Positions 7,793 through 14,930 of a stretch of 29,574 bases of DNA are shown in pieces. The position numbers were made by a program, and so were the translations under genes. Under the pieces are notes generated by a model, which saw only the letters and a list, made by a program, of their open reading frames with translations, was not told the origin of the DNA and searched no databases. Source of the stretch: an uncultured Dorea sp. (GTDB lineage Bacteria > Bacillota > Clostridia > Lachnospirales > Lachnospiraceae); NCBI GenBank assembly GCA_910584265.1, contig CAJTZE010000012.1:41043-70616 (forward strand), given 5' to 3'. Position 1 is the first letter of the stretch. Each line of letters opens with the position of its first letter.

Positions 7793-8323
7793 TTATCCGG
7801 CATACGCATCAAGTACAGCCTGTTCTATCTTCTTTCTGGTCTCTTTTGTGCATCCATACACCGCATCCCTGAACTCTCCGGCCCTTGTCTGATATTGCGG
7901 CATGTTTATAAATAATCCTTTTTCCGTCTCTTTTACCGTTATCCCTTTTATTGTCAGACCCGCCGCTCTAACTGTGGCCATGCCCCGGACAATCATCCTG
8001 CCGTTTAAGGGCTTCTTTTGGTTAATGCGGGTAATGCACACTACTTCCGGCTCTTCCGGTTCTAAAAGGTATTTATCCTTGTATTCACTTAAAATACACT
8101 TCAATATCTCTTCCCGAAGGTCCTCATCTGGTATTACAGCGTCCTCCCAGCCTTCCCCGCTCCTTCTTCTGGGATAGGAAAGAAACCACTGCTCTTTTCC
8201 GTTTTCATCTTTATGTGTCCTGATATTCACTACAAACCGTATGGCATGTTCAATCGTCACCTCAGCAGACGCCACAATACCGTTTTTGTTGTATTCCTGC
8301 ACATCTGCCTGCACTCTTCCCAT
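7793..8323 (-). CDS. double SpoVG-like protein
   Basis: 176 aa from ATG 8323. The frame also opens with a GTG at 8332, but that GTG is part of a near-perfect SD (AGGAGGTGATCC), so 8323 is the start. The C-terminal half matches SpoVG closely: GMATVRAAGLTIKGITVKE, then KGLFINMPQ..T..GEFRDAV, then TRKKIEQAVLDAY. The N-terminal half looks like a diverged second copy (NGIVASAEVTIEHAIRFVVN ... EEILKCILSEY). SpoVG is normally one domain of about 90 aa that binds nucleic acid and modulates gene expression. Duplication would mimic a covalent dimer. Preceded by a terminator hairpin four bases before the SD, so expression is likely attenuated. Role in the element unknown. Confidence 0.82.
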   Translation of the reverse strand: MGRVQADVQEYNKNGIVASAEVTIEHAIRFVVNIRTHKDENGKEQWFLSYPRRRSGEGWEDAVIPDEDLREEILKCILSEYKDKYLLEPEEPEVVCITRINQKKPLNGRMIVRGMATVRAAGLTIKGITVKETEKGLFINMPQYQTRAGEFRDAVYGCTKETRKKIEQAVLDAYAG

Positions 8324-8340
8324 GCGGATCACCTCCTACT

Positions 8341-8366
8341 AAAAAACAGCCCTGATTCAGGCTGTT
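8341..8366 (-). terminator. intrinsic terminator/attenuator before the SpoVG-like gene
   Basis: On the minus strand AACAGCCTGA and TCAGGGCTGTT form a stem with one bulge and a tiny loop, followed by six T. It ends four bases before the SD of the SpoVG-like gene, leaving no space for a promoter between, so it acts either as an attenuator or relies on read-through. Confidence 0.8.
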
Positions 8367-8370
8367 CACT

Positions 8371-8403
8371 CTATAACATGTTAGATTCCATGATGATTTC
8401 CAT
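8371..8403 (-). other. possible 10-codon leader ORF upstream of the attenuator
   Basis: ATG at 8403 encodes MEIIMESNML then TAG, ending five bases before the terminator stem. The nearest SD (GGGAGG) is too close to this ATG; AGGTGG further up, or the second ATG at 8391, are alternatives. Its position resembles the leader ORFs at 27.9-28.1 kb, but support is weak. Confidence 0.22.
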
Positions 8404-8426
8404 TCCTCCCAAATACCACCTCGAAT

Positions 8427-9275
8427 TTAATCTGTCAGATTCATCTGGTGGATCATCAGTCTCCGCATCATGCTTACGCTAAGGCCGGAGGATGCAAACT
8501 TTTCTATCTCCCTCACGGAGTATCCCCTTTCATAGCAGCTTAGCAGAAACTCCCGCTGTTCCTCAGAATATTTCTCATTTGCAAGATATTTATCCGCAAA
8601 CTCACGGCTGTCATTCTTAAAAATGCAGGAAAACATTCTCCTCAGCTTAAAGCCCGGGCGGACTGGTATATCCGGATCTTCCGGCTCCGGGTTCTCTCCG
8701 GGCTCCCGGCTGATATTCATTTCTTTATCTTGTTCTGCCGTCTCTGCCGCCTTTTTCCGGACATCCTTCAGCTCTTCTTTCAGCTTTTCAATCACTGCAT
8801 CTTTTTGGCAGAGCATCTTATCCTTCTCGGCCGCCTGCTTTTCTTTTTCGCTAAGCGCCCGGTTCATCATACGTTCCGTCTGCTCATTCGCCTTTTGAAG
8901 GTCAATGATCCTTGCATCTGTGATCTCTGTGACCTGATGGATATTCCGCTCTGCCTCTGCCCGGACGTCTTCAACCTTCTGTATCAGCTGTTCTATCCGG
9001 CGGTTTAATTCAATATTGTTGCCGAAGCGTTCTGCCAGAAATTTTTTACGTTCCTTCTTTATATTCGTAAGCTTTTCCCTGACATCGCCGCAGGGCATTT
9101 CCGAAATTCTTATAAGTTCCTCTTCCGGCATCCCTTCAAACGCACACATAAACATATGCGTATATACGGAAAGATCCGTCTCTTTCTCGATAACTGCAAT
9201 GCCCGCATCTGACATAGCATTATTTTTTAAAATTATATGGATATAATCTACTAAAGGCTGGTACTTTTTATCCAT
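8427..9275 (-). CDS. coiled-coil protein of unknown function
   Basis: 282 aa, ATG at 9275 with SD AAAGGAG. Seen: an N-terminal helical region (YIHIILKNNAMSDAGIAVIE, then FEGMPEEELIRISEMPCG), a long charged coiled coil from about residue 75 to 185, an acidic/proline linker (PGENPEPEDPDIPVRPG), and a C-terminal helical segment ending RGYSVREIEKFASSGLSVSM. The tail (KYSEEQREFLLSCYERGYS) resembles the short helical repeat in the VirD4 C-terminal extension. No enzymatic motif or membrane segment. It sits between the polyvalent protein and the SpoVG-like gene and ends in a terminator. I do not recognise a named family. Confidence 0.7.
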   Translation of the reverse strand: MDKKYQPLVDYIHIILKNNAMSDAGIAVIEKETDLSVYTHMFMCAFEGMPEEELIRISEMPCGDVREKLTNIKKERKKFLAERFGNNIELNRRIEQLIQKVEDVRAEAERNIHQVTEITDARIIDLQKANEQTERMMNRALSEKEKQAAEKDKMLCQKDAVIEKLKEELKDVRKKAAETAEQDKEMNISREPGENPEPEDPDIPVRPGFKLRRMFSCIFKNDSREFADKYLANEKYSEEQREFLLSCYERGYSVREIEKFASSGLSVSMMRRLMIHQMNLTD

Positions 9276-9300
9276 CTCATTCCACTCCTTTACCGTATAG

Positions 9301-11523
9301 TTACAGCCTCGGCCCCTGGATCACCGGCACGGCCTCAGTTCTTACCGGCACACGATATGGTTCATAGCCTATTGTGACCCTTGGTTCTCCTTCCAGACCT
9401 TCCTGTATTTCGTTTTCCAGTTTATGAAGCTCTTCTTTCGCATCCAGATATGCTTCCGAACGCTCCATAAAAGCTTCCAGCGTTCCTGTCTTATCCATCC
9501 GGATCGGGTTGATATCAAGCCGCAGTCCCCTAAAATGGTATCCGGTATTACAGATACTATTAAAAAAAGCATCCTCGCTCATATCTCCCCGGTAGTATAC
9601 CGTCACATCCAGATCTGAGTCTTTCTTCCACAGGGCTTCCCTTGTCCGGCTTCCGTATACTCTCGCCACCAGTATATCAACATCTAAATCCTGCTCGTAA
9701 GCATATGCTTCCGTCACTGCCAGTACAAATTCCTCTGCCGCGGCCTTAGAATTTCCATTCAGCCCCTTTTCCGGCTCCGTGCTTTCGGAAGTACGGGACG
9801 GAAGAGGCTGATTGAAATACTCACACCGCTCTGCAAATGTCTCATAGTCTTCTACCGCTGCTACGGGTACCTGAAATTTCCGGTTCTCATTATCATAGCT
9901 GATATAGTCTGGATAATCCGAGGCCGTATCAAACAAGGCCTGCATAATATTTACATCCGGGTTATCATAGACCCCTCCATCCAGCTCTCTGTATTCCATA
10001 TCATAAACGGTATAATCATAGCCTCCGTCACATACATGCATTTCTATATATACTTTTCCAAACCGGCAAACTGCCTGGTCTGGTTTCTCTTTGATAAGCC
10101 GGAGCATCTGGTTATCCAGCAGAAAGCCCGGCAGCTTCTGAAATCCAGATCTGTCCACGTAATGCGCTTCACTCTTTCCATTCCTATACAGCACCACAAC
10201 ATCTGACACGGACAGGGAATGCCCGGAGAACCCTTCTGGCCGTTCCAGATTAAAGACCCTGAAAATATCATCCAGCGTCATATCCTCCGGCAGTCCTTCT
10301 TTGTACAGAAGTTCATAATTATCTTTCTGTACAGTCAGCCCATTTTTCAACAGGGAATGATATCCTTCAAGCTGATAAGCAAGCAGGCTCTCATCCTCTG
10401 CAAGCTGATAGATCCCATAGCCGTCTTCCGTTCCGGCCAGAAGCTCCGCTTCCTCTTCCGGAACTCCTAAGAATCCTGATATAAGCTGCACATCATTCAG
10501 CTCCTGTACCAGTGTTTCATCCATGCCCGCAGCTTCCGCAAGATACGGCTGGAGCCCCTCGGACGCATCAGAATAAATCCGGAACACAGAAGAAAAGGCT
10601 TCTGTCATCTGTCTGCCTGTCTGGCGTTTCCTTTCTTCCTGCGGCACTTCCGCCAGCTTTTCCGCCAGCTCCTCCATAAACTTCTTATAATGAGCTGAAA
10701 AATGACGCATCCTGCTGTCTGTAATTTCAATCCCGCAGTGCTCCTGTATCAGGATAGAAATACAATCCCCTTCATACTCTCTCTGAGCCTCTGACTTCCC
10801 GTCTCCTGCTGCATGCTCTGCCAGTGCATGTCCCAGCTCATGGGTAATGGTTGACAGCCGTTCCGTATCCTGAAGCAGTTCGTTGATATGGATTTCTTTT
10901 TTCTCCGGGCTGTAATATCCCCTTAGGGAAATCGAACCAAGCGAATGGTACAATATGGGAACCTGAAGCTCCCTTCTGGAATATTTTTCAACTGCCGTAC
11001 AGAGCCTGCCGTGCTGTGAAGATTCATAGCCCATGTGGAAGAGTTCCGGGTACCGCTCCGGCGGAAAGGTTGTCTGGCTGATATCAAATACTGTCCCAAT
11101 CCGGAACCTCATCTCTGTCTGCCCTTTTAGCTCTCCCCTCTTATATGCTTCCTTCTGTTCTTTTGATGCATACTTTAACGGGATCCTCCCCTGCTCTGTT
11201 TCAAGCACGGTAACCGTCACAGGTACAAAGATCGACAATCCATGCTCCCTCTTTTTCACAGATACATTCTCTTTTTCCTTCCATGCCTGAAAAGACTGGA
11301 CAAAGACAGCATGCGGATTCTGCGAGTAGATCAGCATCGTATTCCTCTGGCTGTACGCCGGGAACCGCGCGGCAAACCGGAGATATTCCGTAATATTTTC
11401 CGGGTTATCCTGAAAGGAAGCAAGCAGCTTCTCAAGCCTATCCCTGCTGGCCGCTTCTTTTTCCTGTCCGGCTTCCCTCCATGCCTGTTTCTGATTATCA
11501 GATGCCTCTTTCCTTTTTGCCAT
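9301..11523 (-). CDS. polyvalent protein: ArdC-like, zincin, YodL, DUF4316 and nucleotidyltransferase domains
   Basis: 740 aa, ATG at 11523 (SD GGGGGAG), overlapping the upstream ORF by 26 bp. Domains in order: ArdC-like N-terminal ssDNA-binding region (about 30-105, with FPAYSQRNTMLIYSQNP); zincin metallopeptidase with HELGH at residues 228-232 and a downstream YEGD (Glu251) as likely third ligand; YodL-like region (YGIYQLAEDESL); DUF4316-like region (GHSLSVSDVVVLYRNG); a region resembling LPD domains (YDYTVYDMEYRELDGG); and a minimal nucleotidyltransferase with YGSRTREALWKKDSDLDV. ArdC proteins protect incoming DNA from restriction, and multidomain 'polyvalent proteins' of phages and conjugative elements are delivered to or expressed early in recipients. 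The terminal nucleotidyltransferase is an addition I consider unusual. Substrates of the peptidase and transferase are unknown. Confidence 0.88.
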   Translation of the reverse strand: MAKRKEASDNQKQAWREAGQEKEAASRDRLEKLLASFQDNPENITEYLRFAARFPAYSQRNTMLIYSQNPHAVFVQSFQAWKEKENVSVKKREHGLSIFVPVTVTVLETEQGRIPLKYASKEQKEAYKRGELKGQTEMRFRIGTVFDISQTTFPPERYPELFHMGYESSQHGRLCTAVEKYSRRELQVPILYHSLGSISLRGYYSPEKKEIHINELLQDTERLSTITHELGHALAEHAAGDGKSEAQREYEGDCISILIQEHCGIEITDSRMRHFSAHYKKFMEELAEKLAEVPQEERKRQTGRQMTEAFSSVFRIYSDASEGLQPYLAEAAGMDETLVQELNDVQLISGFLGVPEEEAELLAGTEDGYGIYQLAEDESLLAYQLEGYHSLLKNGLTVQKDNYELLYKEGLPEDMTLDDIFRVFNLERPEGFSGHSLSVSDVVVLYRNGKSEAHYVDRSGFQKLPGFLLDNQMLRLIKEKPDQAVCRFGKVYIEMHVCDGGYDYTVYDMEYRELDGGVYDNPDVNIMQALFDTASDYPDYISYDNENRKFQVPVAAVEDYETFAERCEYFNQPLPSRTSESTEPEKGLNGNSKAAAEEFVLAVTEAYAYEQDLDVDILVARVYGSRTREALWKKDSDLDVTVYYRGDMSEDAFFNSICNTGYHFRGLRLDINPIRMDKTGTLEAFMERSEAYLDAKEELHKLENEIQEGLEGEPRVTIGYEPYRVPVRTEAVPVIQGPRL

Positions 11524-11752
11524 CGCCTTTCTCCCCCTTTCCTGCTAATAACAGTTCTGCTATCTGGTTCTGTTCTTCAATGGGTAAACTCTGTACCGGC
11601 ATCAGATATTCCCGGCAGACTACTGTTCCTGCCGGGGCTTCCTGTTCCGTTCCCTGCATATAAAACAATGCTCCAAACTCATTCCATACAACAGCCTTCC
11701 CGCCGCAATGTCCAATGACTTCGTAATCTTCCTGCACTTGTCCTAAAATCAT
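11498..11752 (-). CDS. 84-aa hypothetical protein
   Basis: ATG at 11752 with SD GGAAGGGG, which directly abuts a copy of the 17-bp palindrome. The product has a strand-rich N-terminus (MILGQVQEDYEVIGHCGGKAV, WNEFGALFYMQG) and a charged C-terminus. It ends 26 bp inside the polyvalent gene, so the two are probably translationally coupled. No family recognised. Confidence 0.65.
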   Translation of the reverse strand: MILGQVQEDYEVIGHCGGKAVVWNEFGALFYMQGTEQEAPAGTVVCREYLMPVQSLPIEEQNQIAELLLAGKGEKGDGKKERGI

Positions 11753-11766
11753 AATTACCCCTTCCT

Positions 11767-11783
11767 GTACCGAAATCCGGTAC
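11767..11783. promoter_or_regulatory. 17-bp palindrome, copy 6 (reverse polarity)
   Basis: GTACCGAAATCCGGTAC on the + strand, so its asymmetric centre points opposite to most copies. It lies 14 bp before the ATG at 11752 and nine bp after the T-run of the relaxase terminator. Confidence 0.9.
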
Positions 11784-11790
11784 GCTTCTT

Positions 11791-13179
11791 CTAATAAAAA
11801 AGACCGCCGGTCTTTTGACTGACTGCCTTTTTCTGAATCTTTCTTTCCTCTTCGCTTTTCTGGATCCGTTTCAGGATTCTTTTTTCATTCCGTATAACTG
11901 AAAGCTCTTCCCCAAGACTCCGGAATTTTTTCTGTAAATCATGGAAGCCTGCCGGAAGCTCCTGCTCCAGCTTCTCCATCTGTTCCTGTATTTCTTCAAA
12001 TGAATCATCCTGCTTGGGGATTCTTTTCAGTCTGCTTTGAAGCTCTTCGTATCTCCGGACTGTCTCATCCTCTTTCATCAGATATGTAGTGTGCCGGATG
12101 CCTTTGACCTGCTTCTCCCTCCTCTCCAGCTCCTTCTGCCTCCTAGAAAGCTCCTCTCCGGACTTAATATTATTCTTTAATATGTAGACGCATTCTTCAT
12201 ACATCTGTTCAATGTGCATTACGCTCTTCCTAACCTCTGCATCACTGACCGCATATGGATTTTTCCTGTCCCAGAAATGGCCTGTGCGGAAAAATATCTC
12301 TATCCTCCTGCTCTGATAGCTGGTCAGCTTTTGAGGCATCACCTGCCGGATGCCCTGGTCGTATGCCGCAAGAAGCTTCGGGCTGACCACCTGCGTCCTT
12401 TCATGCTGGATATCCTTATCTGCAATCCGTTCCTTGATCTCTTCTGTGGAATATCCGGCGTCAAGCTTATCCTCCCTTCTTGCGCCTCTCTCATATCCGG
12501 GAACATAATAAGTCACTTTTTTTCCAAACCGCATCCGGTATCCAAGGATCTTCATCTGCTCTACAAACTCTGTATAAGAATCTGACCTTGCAATCACATA
12601 ATCAATATCCGCCTGAATAATTTTTTTCAAAGTAGGCTTCCCGTTCTTCTCAGCAAAATGCTCTGCATATGACTTTCCTTTTCTTTTATCCTCTTCATAT
12701 TCCAGTTTTGGCAGGCCGTATTTTTCACAGACCTTATCGGTTACCGGCTGGATTTTTTTCTCCCAGTCCCCCCTCTCATATCTGTATTTATATCCATTTG
12801 TACGGCTGACCGAGTTAAAAACAATATGTCCATGCATATGCTCCTGATCTGTATGGATGGAAAACACATAATCGTAATCATCCCCCAGATATTCCTCACA
12901 GAAATCTTTCAGGACATCATATGCCTGCTCCGCTGAAGCTTCGCCCGGCGCAAAGCTGATCACAAAATGATAGCCCTGCCTTTTATCCAGCTTGTTCCAT
13001 TCTTTCTTTGTATCGATCATAGTCTGATAAACTTCATCTGCCTCACTCCCGGAATTGCCGCCCACATATAACCCGCCTTCGGTTTTTTCCCGGTTCAGGA
13101 TATAGTTGATACTGTTATACAGATATTTCCCGCCGGTAGAAGCCGCCGTCCCGATCTTCATAATCTTAGTAACCGCCAT
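11791..13179 (-). CDS. MOBP-type relaxase
   Basis: 462 aa, ATG at 13179 with SD GGAGG. It nicks oriT and stays bound to the 5' end through a tyrosine. Seen: motif I GGKYLYNSINYILN (candidate catalytic tyrosines Y19/Y21/Y26), GYHFVISF around residue 70, and the metal-binding motif III HTDQEHMHGH at residues 109-118. The C-terminal half is charged and coiled-coil (about 325-450). It overlaps MobC by 14 bp, so the two are probably co-translated. Its 3' end is also the stem of an intrinsic terminator. The likely target, oriT, is 1 kb upstream. Confidence 0.93.
   Translation of the reverse strand: MAVTKIMKIGTAASTGGKYLYNSINYILNREKTEGGLYVGGNSGSEADEVYQTMIDTKKEWNKLDKRQGYHFVISFAPGEASAEQAYDVLKDFCEEYLGDDYDYVFSIHTDQEHMHGHIVFNSVSRTNGYKYRYERGDWEKKIQPVTDKVCEKYGLPKLEYEEDKRKGKSYAEHFAEKNGKPTLKKIIQADIDYVIARSDSYTEFVEQMKILGYRMRFGKKVTYYVPGYERGARREDKLDAGYSTEEIKERIADKDIQHERTQVVSPKLLAAYDQGIRQVMPQKLTSYQSRRIEIFFRTGHFWDRKNPYAVSDAEVRKSVMHIEQMYEECVYILKNNIKSGEELSRRQKELERREKQVKGIRHTTYLMKEDETVRRYEELQSRLKRIPKQDDSFEEIQEQMEKLEQELPAGFHDLQKKFRSLGEELSVIRNEKRILKRIQKSEEERKIQKKAVSQKTGGLFY
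11792..11816 (-). terminator. intrinsic terminator overlapping the relaxase stop
   Basis: On the minus strand AAAAGACC, loop GGC, GGTCTTTT and further T form an eight-bp stem plus T-run within the last relaxase codons. The next gene's palindrome and SD follow at once, with no space for a promoter, so read-through or antitermination is needed for downstream expression. Confidence 0.75.
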
Positions 13180-13525
13180 AGCTTTCCTCCAGCTTTCTGG
13201 TCATCTCCAAAAACTGGATATCGACAGAGTCAAGCGCCGCCAGCAGTACCTCAACATCTTTTCCCGATACATAGCTGCTGTTTGCTTTTGCCGCAACCTG
13301 GTTAATGTTGACGCCGATCTTCCGTACCTGGTACTCCACATCCTTAAGCTTTTCTGTCAGTCCCTGCTCCAAAGAACTGCCGGTGAAAATCTGCTTCCGG
13401 ATAAATGCAGACATATTTTTCTTCTTATTTCTGGAATGCGTCTCTTCATCCTCCTCCGCTAATTTCTCCAGCAGTTCGTACTCTTCTCTTGTAAGCCTGA
13501 TATAAAACCTTCTGTCCCGTTCCAT
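13166..13525 (-). CDS. mobC: MobC-like relaxosome accessory protein
   Basis: 119 aa, ATG at 13525 with SD GGGGG/AAAGG. Seen: an N-terminal ribbon-helix-helix-like part (RRFYIRLTREEYELLEKLAEE) and the MobC signature IGVNINQVAAKAN near residue 73. MobC proteins bind near nic and help the relaxase open the DNA. It overlaps the relaxase start by 14 bp, as is usual for MobC-relaxase pairs. Confidence 0.9.
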   Translation of the reverse strand: MERDRRFYIRLTREEYELLEKLAEEDEETHSRNKKKNMSAFIRKQIFTGSSLEQGLTEKLKDVEYQVRKIGVNINQVAAKANSSYVSGKDVEVLLAALDSVDIQFLEMTRKLEESYGGY

Positions 13526-13552
13526 ACCTTTCCCCCTGCATCCGGCAATTTT

Positions 13553-13855
13553 TTATTCTTCCTGACTCCCTTCCGGATCAGATGAATTTTCCCCTGCTTC
13601 TGATTCACAGTCTAAAAATCTTTCTGCCGAAGAGGAAAGAAGCTGTGATAAAATTTCCATTTTCTCTTCGGAGATTGTGCCAATATTTTTTTCAACCACC
13701 TCCGCAATCAGCTTATTTTTTTCAGCAGTGATCTGCTTCTCCAGATCAGATTTTTTTGAGAGGAGCTGTTTTTTACGCTCCAAAATTTTCTTCTCCTTAT
13801 CCTCCAGTTTCAGAATTTCCTCTTCGGTTTTCTGAAGCATCTCCTGTAAATTCAT
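13553..13855 (-). CDS. small coiled-coil protein (DUF4315-like)
   Basis: 100 aa, ATG at 13855 with SD AAAAGGAGG. Residues 5-50 are a lysine/glutamate-rich coiled coil, followed by a short helix (EEKMEILSQLLSSSAERFL) and an acidic serine-rich tail. Length and layout resemble DUF4315 proteins of Clostridia ICEs, but I am unsure. It sits in the relaxosome operon between the RHH-like protein and MobC. Confidence 0.6.
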   Translation of the reverse strand: MNLQEMLQKTEEEILKLEDKEKKILERKKQLLSKKSDLEKQITAEKNKLIAEVVEKNIGTISEEKMEILSQLLSSSAERFLDCESEAGENSSDPEGSQEE

Positions 13856-13900
13856 TTCCTGATACCTCCTTTTCTGATTTCACTTTTTGATTCCGGCAGC

Positions 13901-14194
13901 CTAAAGCCGAAGGTCTAAATCACCAACCTCAAAGGGTTCTCCTCCCAGATTCTTATCCTCCGCCGTTCTCCTGTCTGTATCCAGTTTTAGATGCTGGTAC
14001 AGAAAATCCAGTCTCTTCTCCACGCTTTCCATTTTCTGTGAGAAAGCAAAATATTTAACAGCGTCCTGCACAAATTCTGTCTCATTCGAATACATATCCT
14101 TATCCCGGTTCTTCAACAAATCTATCACTGACGGCTGGAATCTGTAATGTTTTTCTACGCTCTTAGATCTCCCCACAACAATCCTCCTCTTCAT
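13901..14194 (-). CDS. putative ribbon-helix-helix oriT-binding protein
   Basis: Up to 97 aa. First gene after oriT on the transcript. Seen: HYRFQPSVIDLLKNRD and NETEFVQDAVKYFAF, a strand-helix-helix pattern typical of RHH DNA-binding proteins, then a coiled segment. Two starts are possible: ATG 14194 with a poor SD, or GTG 14176 preceded at six bases by a strong SD (AGAGGAGG) that lies within the first codons of the longer frame; I favour GTG 14176 on SD quality. A likely role is binding the iterons in oriT and autoregulating this operon; that is inference from position. Confidence 0.65.
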   Translation of the reverse strand: MKRRIVVGRSKSVEKHYRFQPSVIDLLKNRDKDMYSNETEFVQDAVKYFAFSQKMESVEKRLDFLYQHLKLDTDRRTAEDKNLGGEPFEVGDLDLRL

Positions 14195-14249
14195 TTTTAT
14201 CTTTCTTCATATTCAGCGGTTCTTGAACACATTTGTATACACAAACATA

Positions 14250-14298
14250 ATGTGTCCACACTCTGTCGTATAAACCTTATACACAAGCGTGGACACAT
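14250..14298. repeat. nested inverted repeat in oriT region
   Basis: Outer arms ATGTGTCCAC (14250-14259) and GTGGACACAT (14289-14298) are perfect 10-bp complements. Inside them is a perfect GTATAA/TTATAC hairpin (14268-14282, loop ACC). It lies 56 bp upstream of the RHH-like gene, so it may be its operator. Confidence 0.85.
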
Positions 14299-14347
14299 AT
14301 TTCCCTTTACTGTACACGTCTGTATACACATTTTTCTACATTATGAT

Positions 14348-14442
14348 TACATTTGTGGCTGTATCTGCGGCCGCATTCTTTCTTGATATATACATTTGTG
14401 GCTATATTTTTTGCAGTTACCTTTTTCTGTGCATACATTTGT
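14348..14442 (+). repeat. three 43-bp-spaced iterons
   Basis: TACATTTGTGGCTGTAT at 14348, TACATTTGTGGCTATAT at 14391 and the shorter TACATTTGT at 14434. Starts are exactly 43 bp apart, about four helical turns, so a bound protein would sit on one face. A related ACATTTGT lies at 14229 outside the period. Confidence 0.85.
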
Positions 14443-14448
14443 ATGCAC
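14429..14448. repeat. inverted repeat around the third iteron
   Basis: GTGCATACA, two bases, TGTATGCAC: perfect nine-bp arms, ten bp left of the hairpin cluster. Confidence 0.75.
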
Positions 14449-14457
14449 AATTTCTGC

Positions 14458-14538
14458 CAAAAACCCCGGAGGGTTTTTGCAAGATACGCATTTTGTCTGT
14501 ACAAAATGCCATCTTGTTAGGGGGAAGCCTCCCCCTAA
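14458..14538. other. three abutting hairpins with nic-like ends
   Basis: Hairpin A 14458-14479 has arms CAAAAACCC/GGGTTTTTG; hairpin B 14480-14516 pairs CAAGAT..GCATTTTGT with ACAAAATGC.ATCTTG with a small internal loop; hairpin C 14517-14538 has arms TTAGGGGGA/TCCCCCTAA. They abut with no base between. Both B/A and B/C borders read as MOBP-type nic sites: minus strand TATCTTG|C (between 14480 and 14479) and plus strand CATCTTG|T (between 14516 and 14517), each matching YATCYTG|Y of RP4/Ti-type origins. Which one is cut cannot be told from sequence. Confidence 0.8.
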
Positions 14539-14582
14539 AACCCCTTGGTATGTACTCCTGTATGTATTGGCATGTATCATTT

Positions 14583-14888
14583 TCAGGAATGTTCATCCCC
14601 TTTCTGCATCACAGCCTGGATCCACGCATCGATGATCTCTGCACATAAGCGTTCCAATTCCTGCCTGTAATAATCCTTTCCAAAGCGGCATACCTCATCC
14701 AGCACATCCACTCTGTTTTTAAGCAGCAGTCCCAGCCCGGCATTGTCTGCTGTTTTCTTTTTCAGCTGTGCAAAAAATATTTTGTGCAGCGCTATCTCCT
14801 CTGCCCGGCTGAAAAGAAGATTCCTGTTTTTGCAGAGCGCATCCAGATAATATTTTTCATATTCATAAATAAGGCTATTTTCATCCAT
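14583..14888 (-). CDS. 101-aa hypothetical protein
   Basis: ATG at 14888, SD GGAAAGGAG, directly after a palindrome copy. All-helical and charged, with YEYEKYYLDALCKNRNLLFS at the start and EELERLCAEIIDAWIQAV-like sequence at the end. Some resemblance in size and helix pattern to DUF3848-type ICE proteins, but not enough to name it. Its stop codon borders oriT. Confidence 0.6.
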   Translation of the reverse strand: MDENSLIYEYEKYYLDALCKNRNLLFSRAEEIALHKIFFAQLKKKTADNAGLGLLLKNRVDVLDEVCRFGKDYYRQELERLCAEIIDAWIQAVMQKGDEHS

Positions 14889-14904
14889 TCCCAGTCTCCT
14901 TTCC

Positions 14905-14921
14905 GTACCGAAATCCGGTAC
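14905..14921. promoter_or_regulatory. 17-bp palindrome, copy 7 (reverse polarity)
   Basis: GTACCGAAATCCGGTAC, 16 bp before the ATG at 14888 and abutting its SD. Confidence 0.9.
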
Positions 14922-14930
14922 ATAGTTTTC

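Larger units (their letters stand above)
14195..14582. other. origin of transfer (oriT) region
   Basis: 388 bp without a gene. It contains, from left: a nested inverted repeat (14250-14298), three TACATTTGT iterons spaced 43 bp apart (14348, 14391, 14434), an inverted repeat around the third iteron (14429-14448), and three abutting hairpins (14458-14538), the middle one with nic-like ends. Position next to relaxosome genes and the structural density are typical of oriT. No clear -35/-10 pair for the relaxosome operon was found, although one must lie here unless it is read through from upstream. Confidence 0.85.

Noticed and set aside
8324..8332. upstream GTG start for the SpoVG-like gene
   Set aside because: The GTG is part of the AGGAGGTGATCC SD itself; ATG 8323 has ideal spacing.
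14348..14442. CRISPR-like spaced repeats
   Set aside because: Only three short repeats (9-17 bp) with spacers that share structure, and no cas genes; iterons of an oriT fit better.
14307..14580. short frames in both directions across oriT
   Set aside because: They run through hairpins and iterons, have no SD and overlap each other; the region is better explained as oriT.
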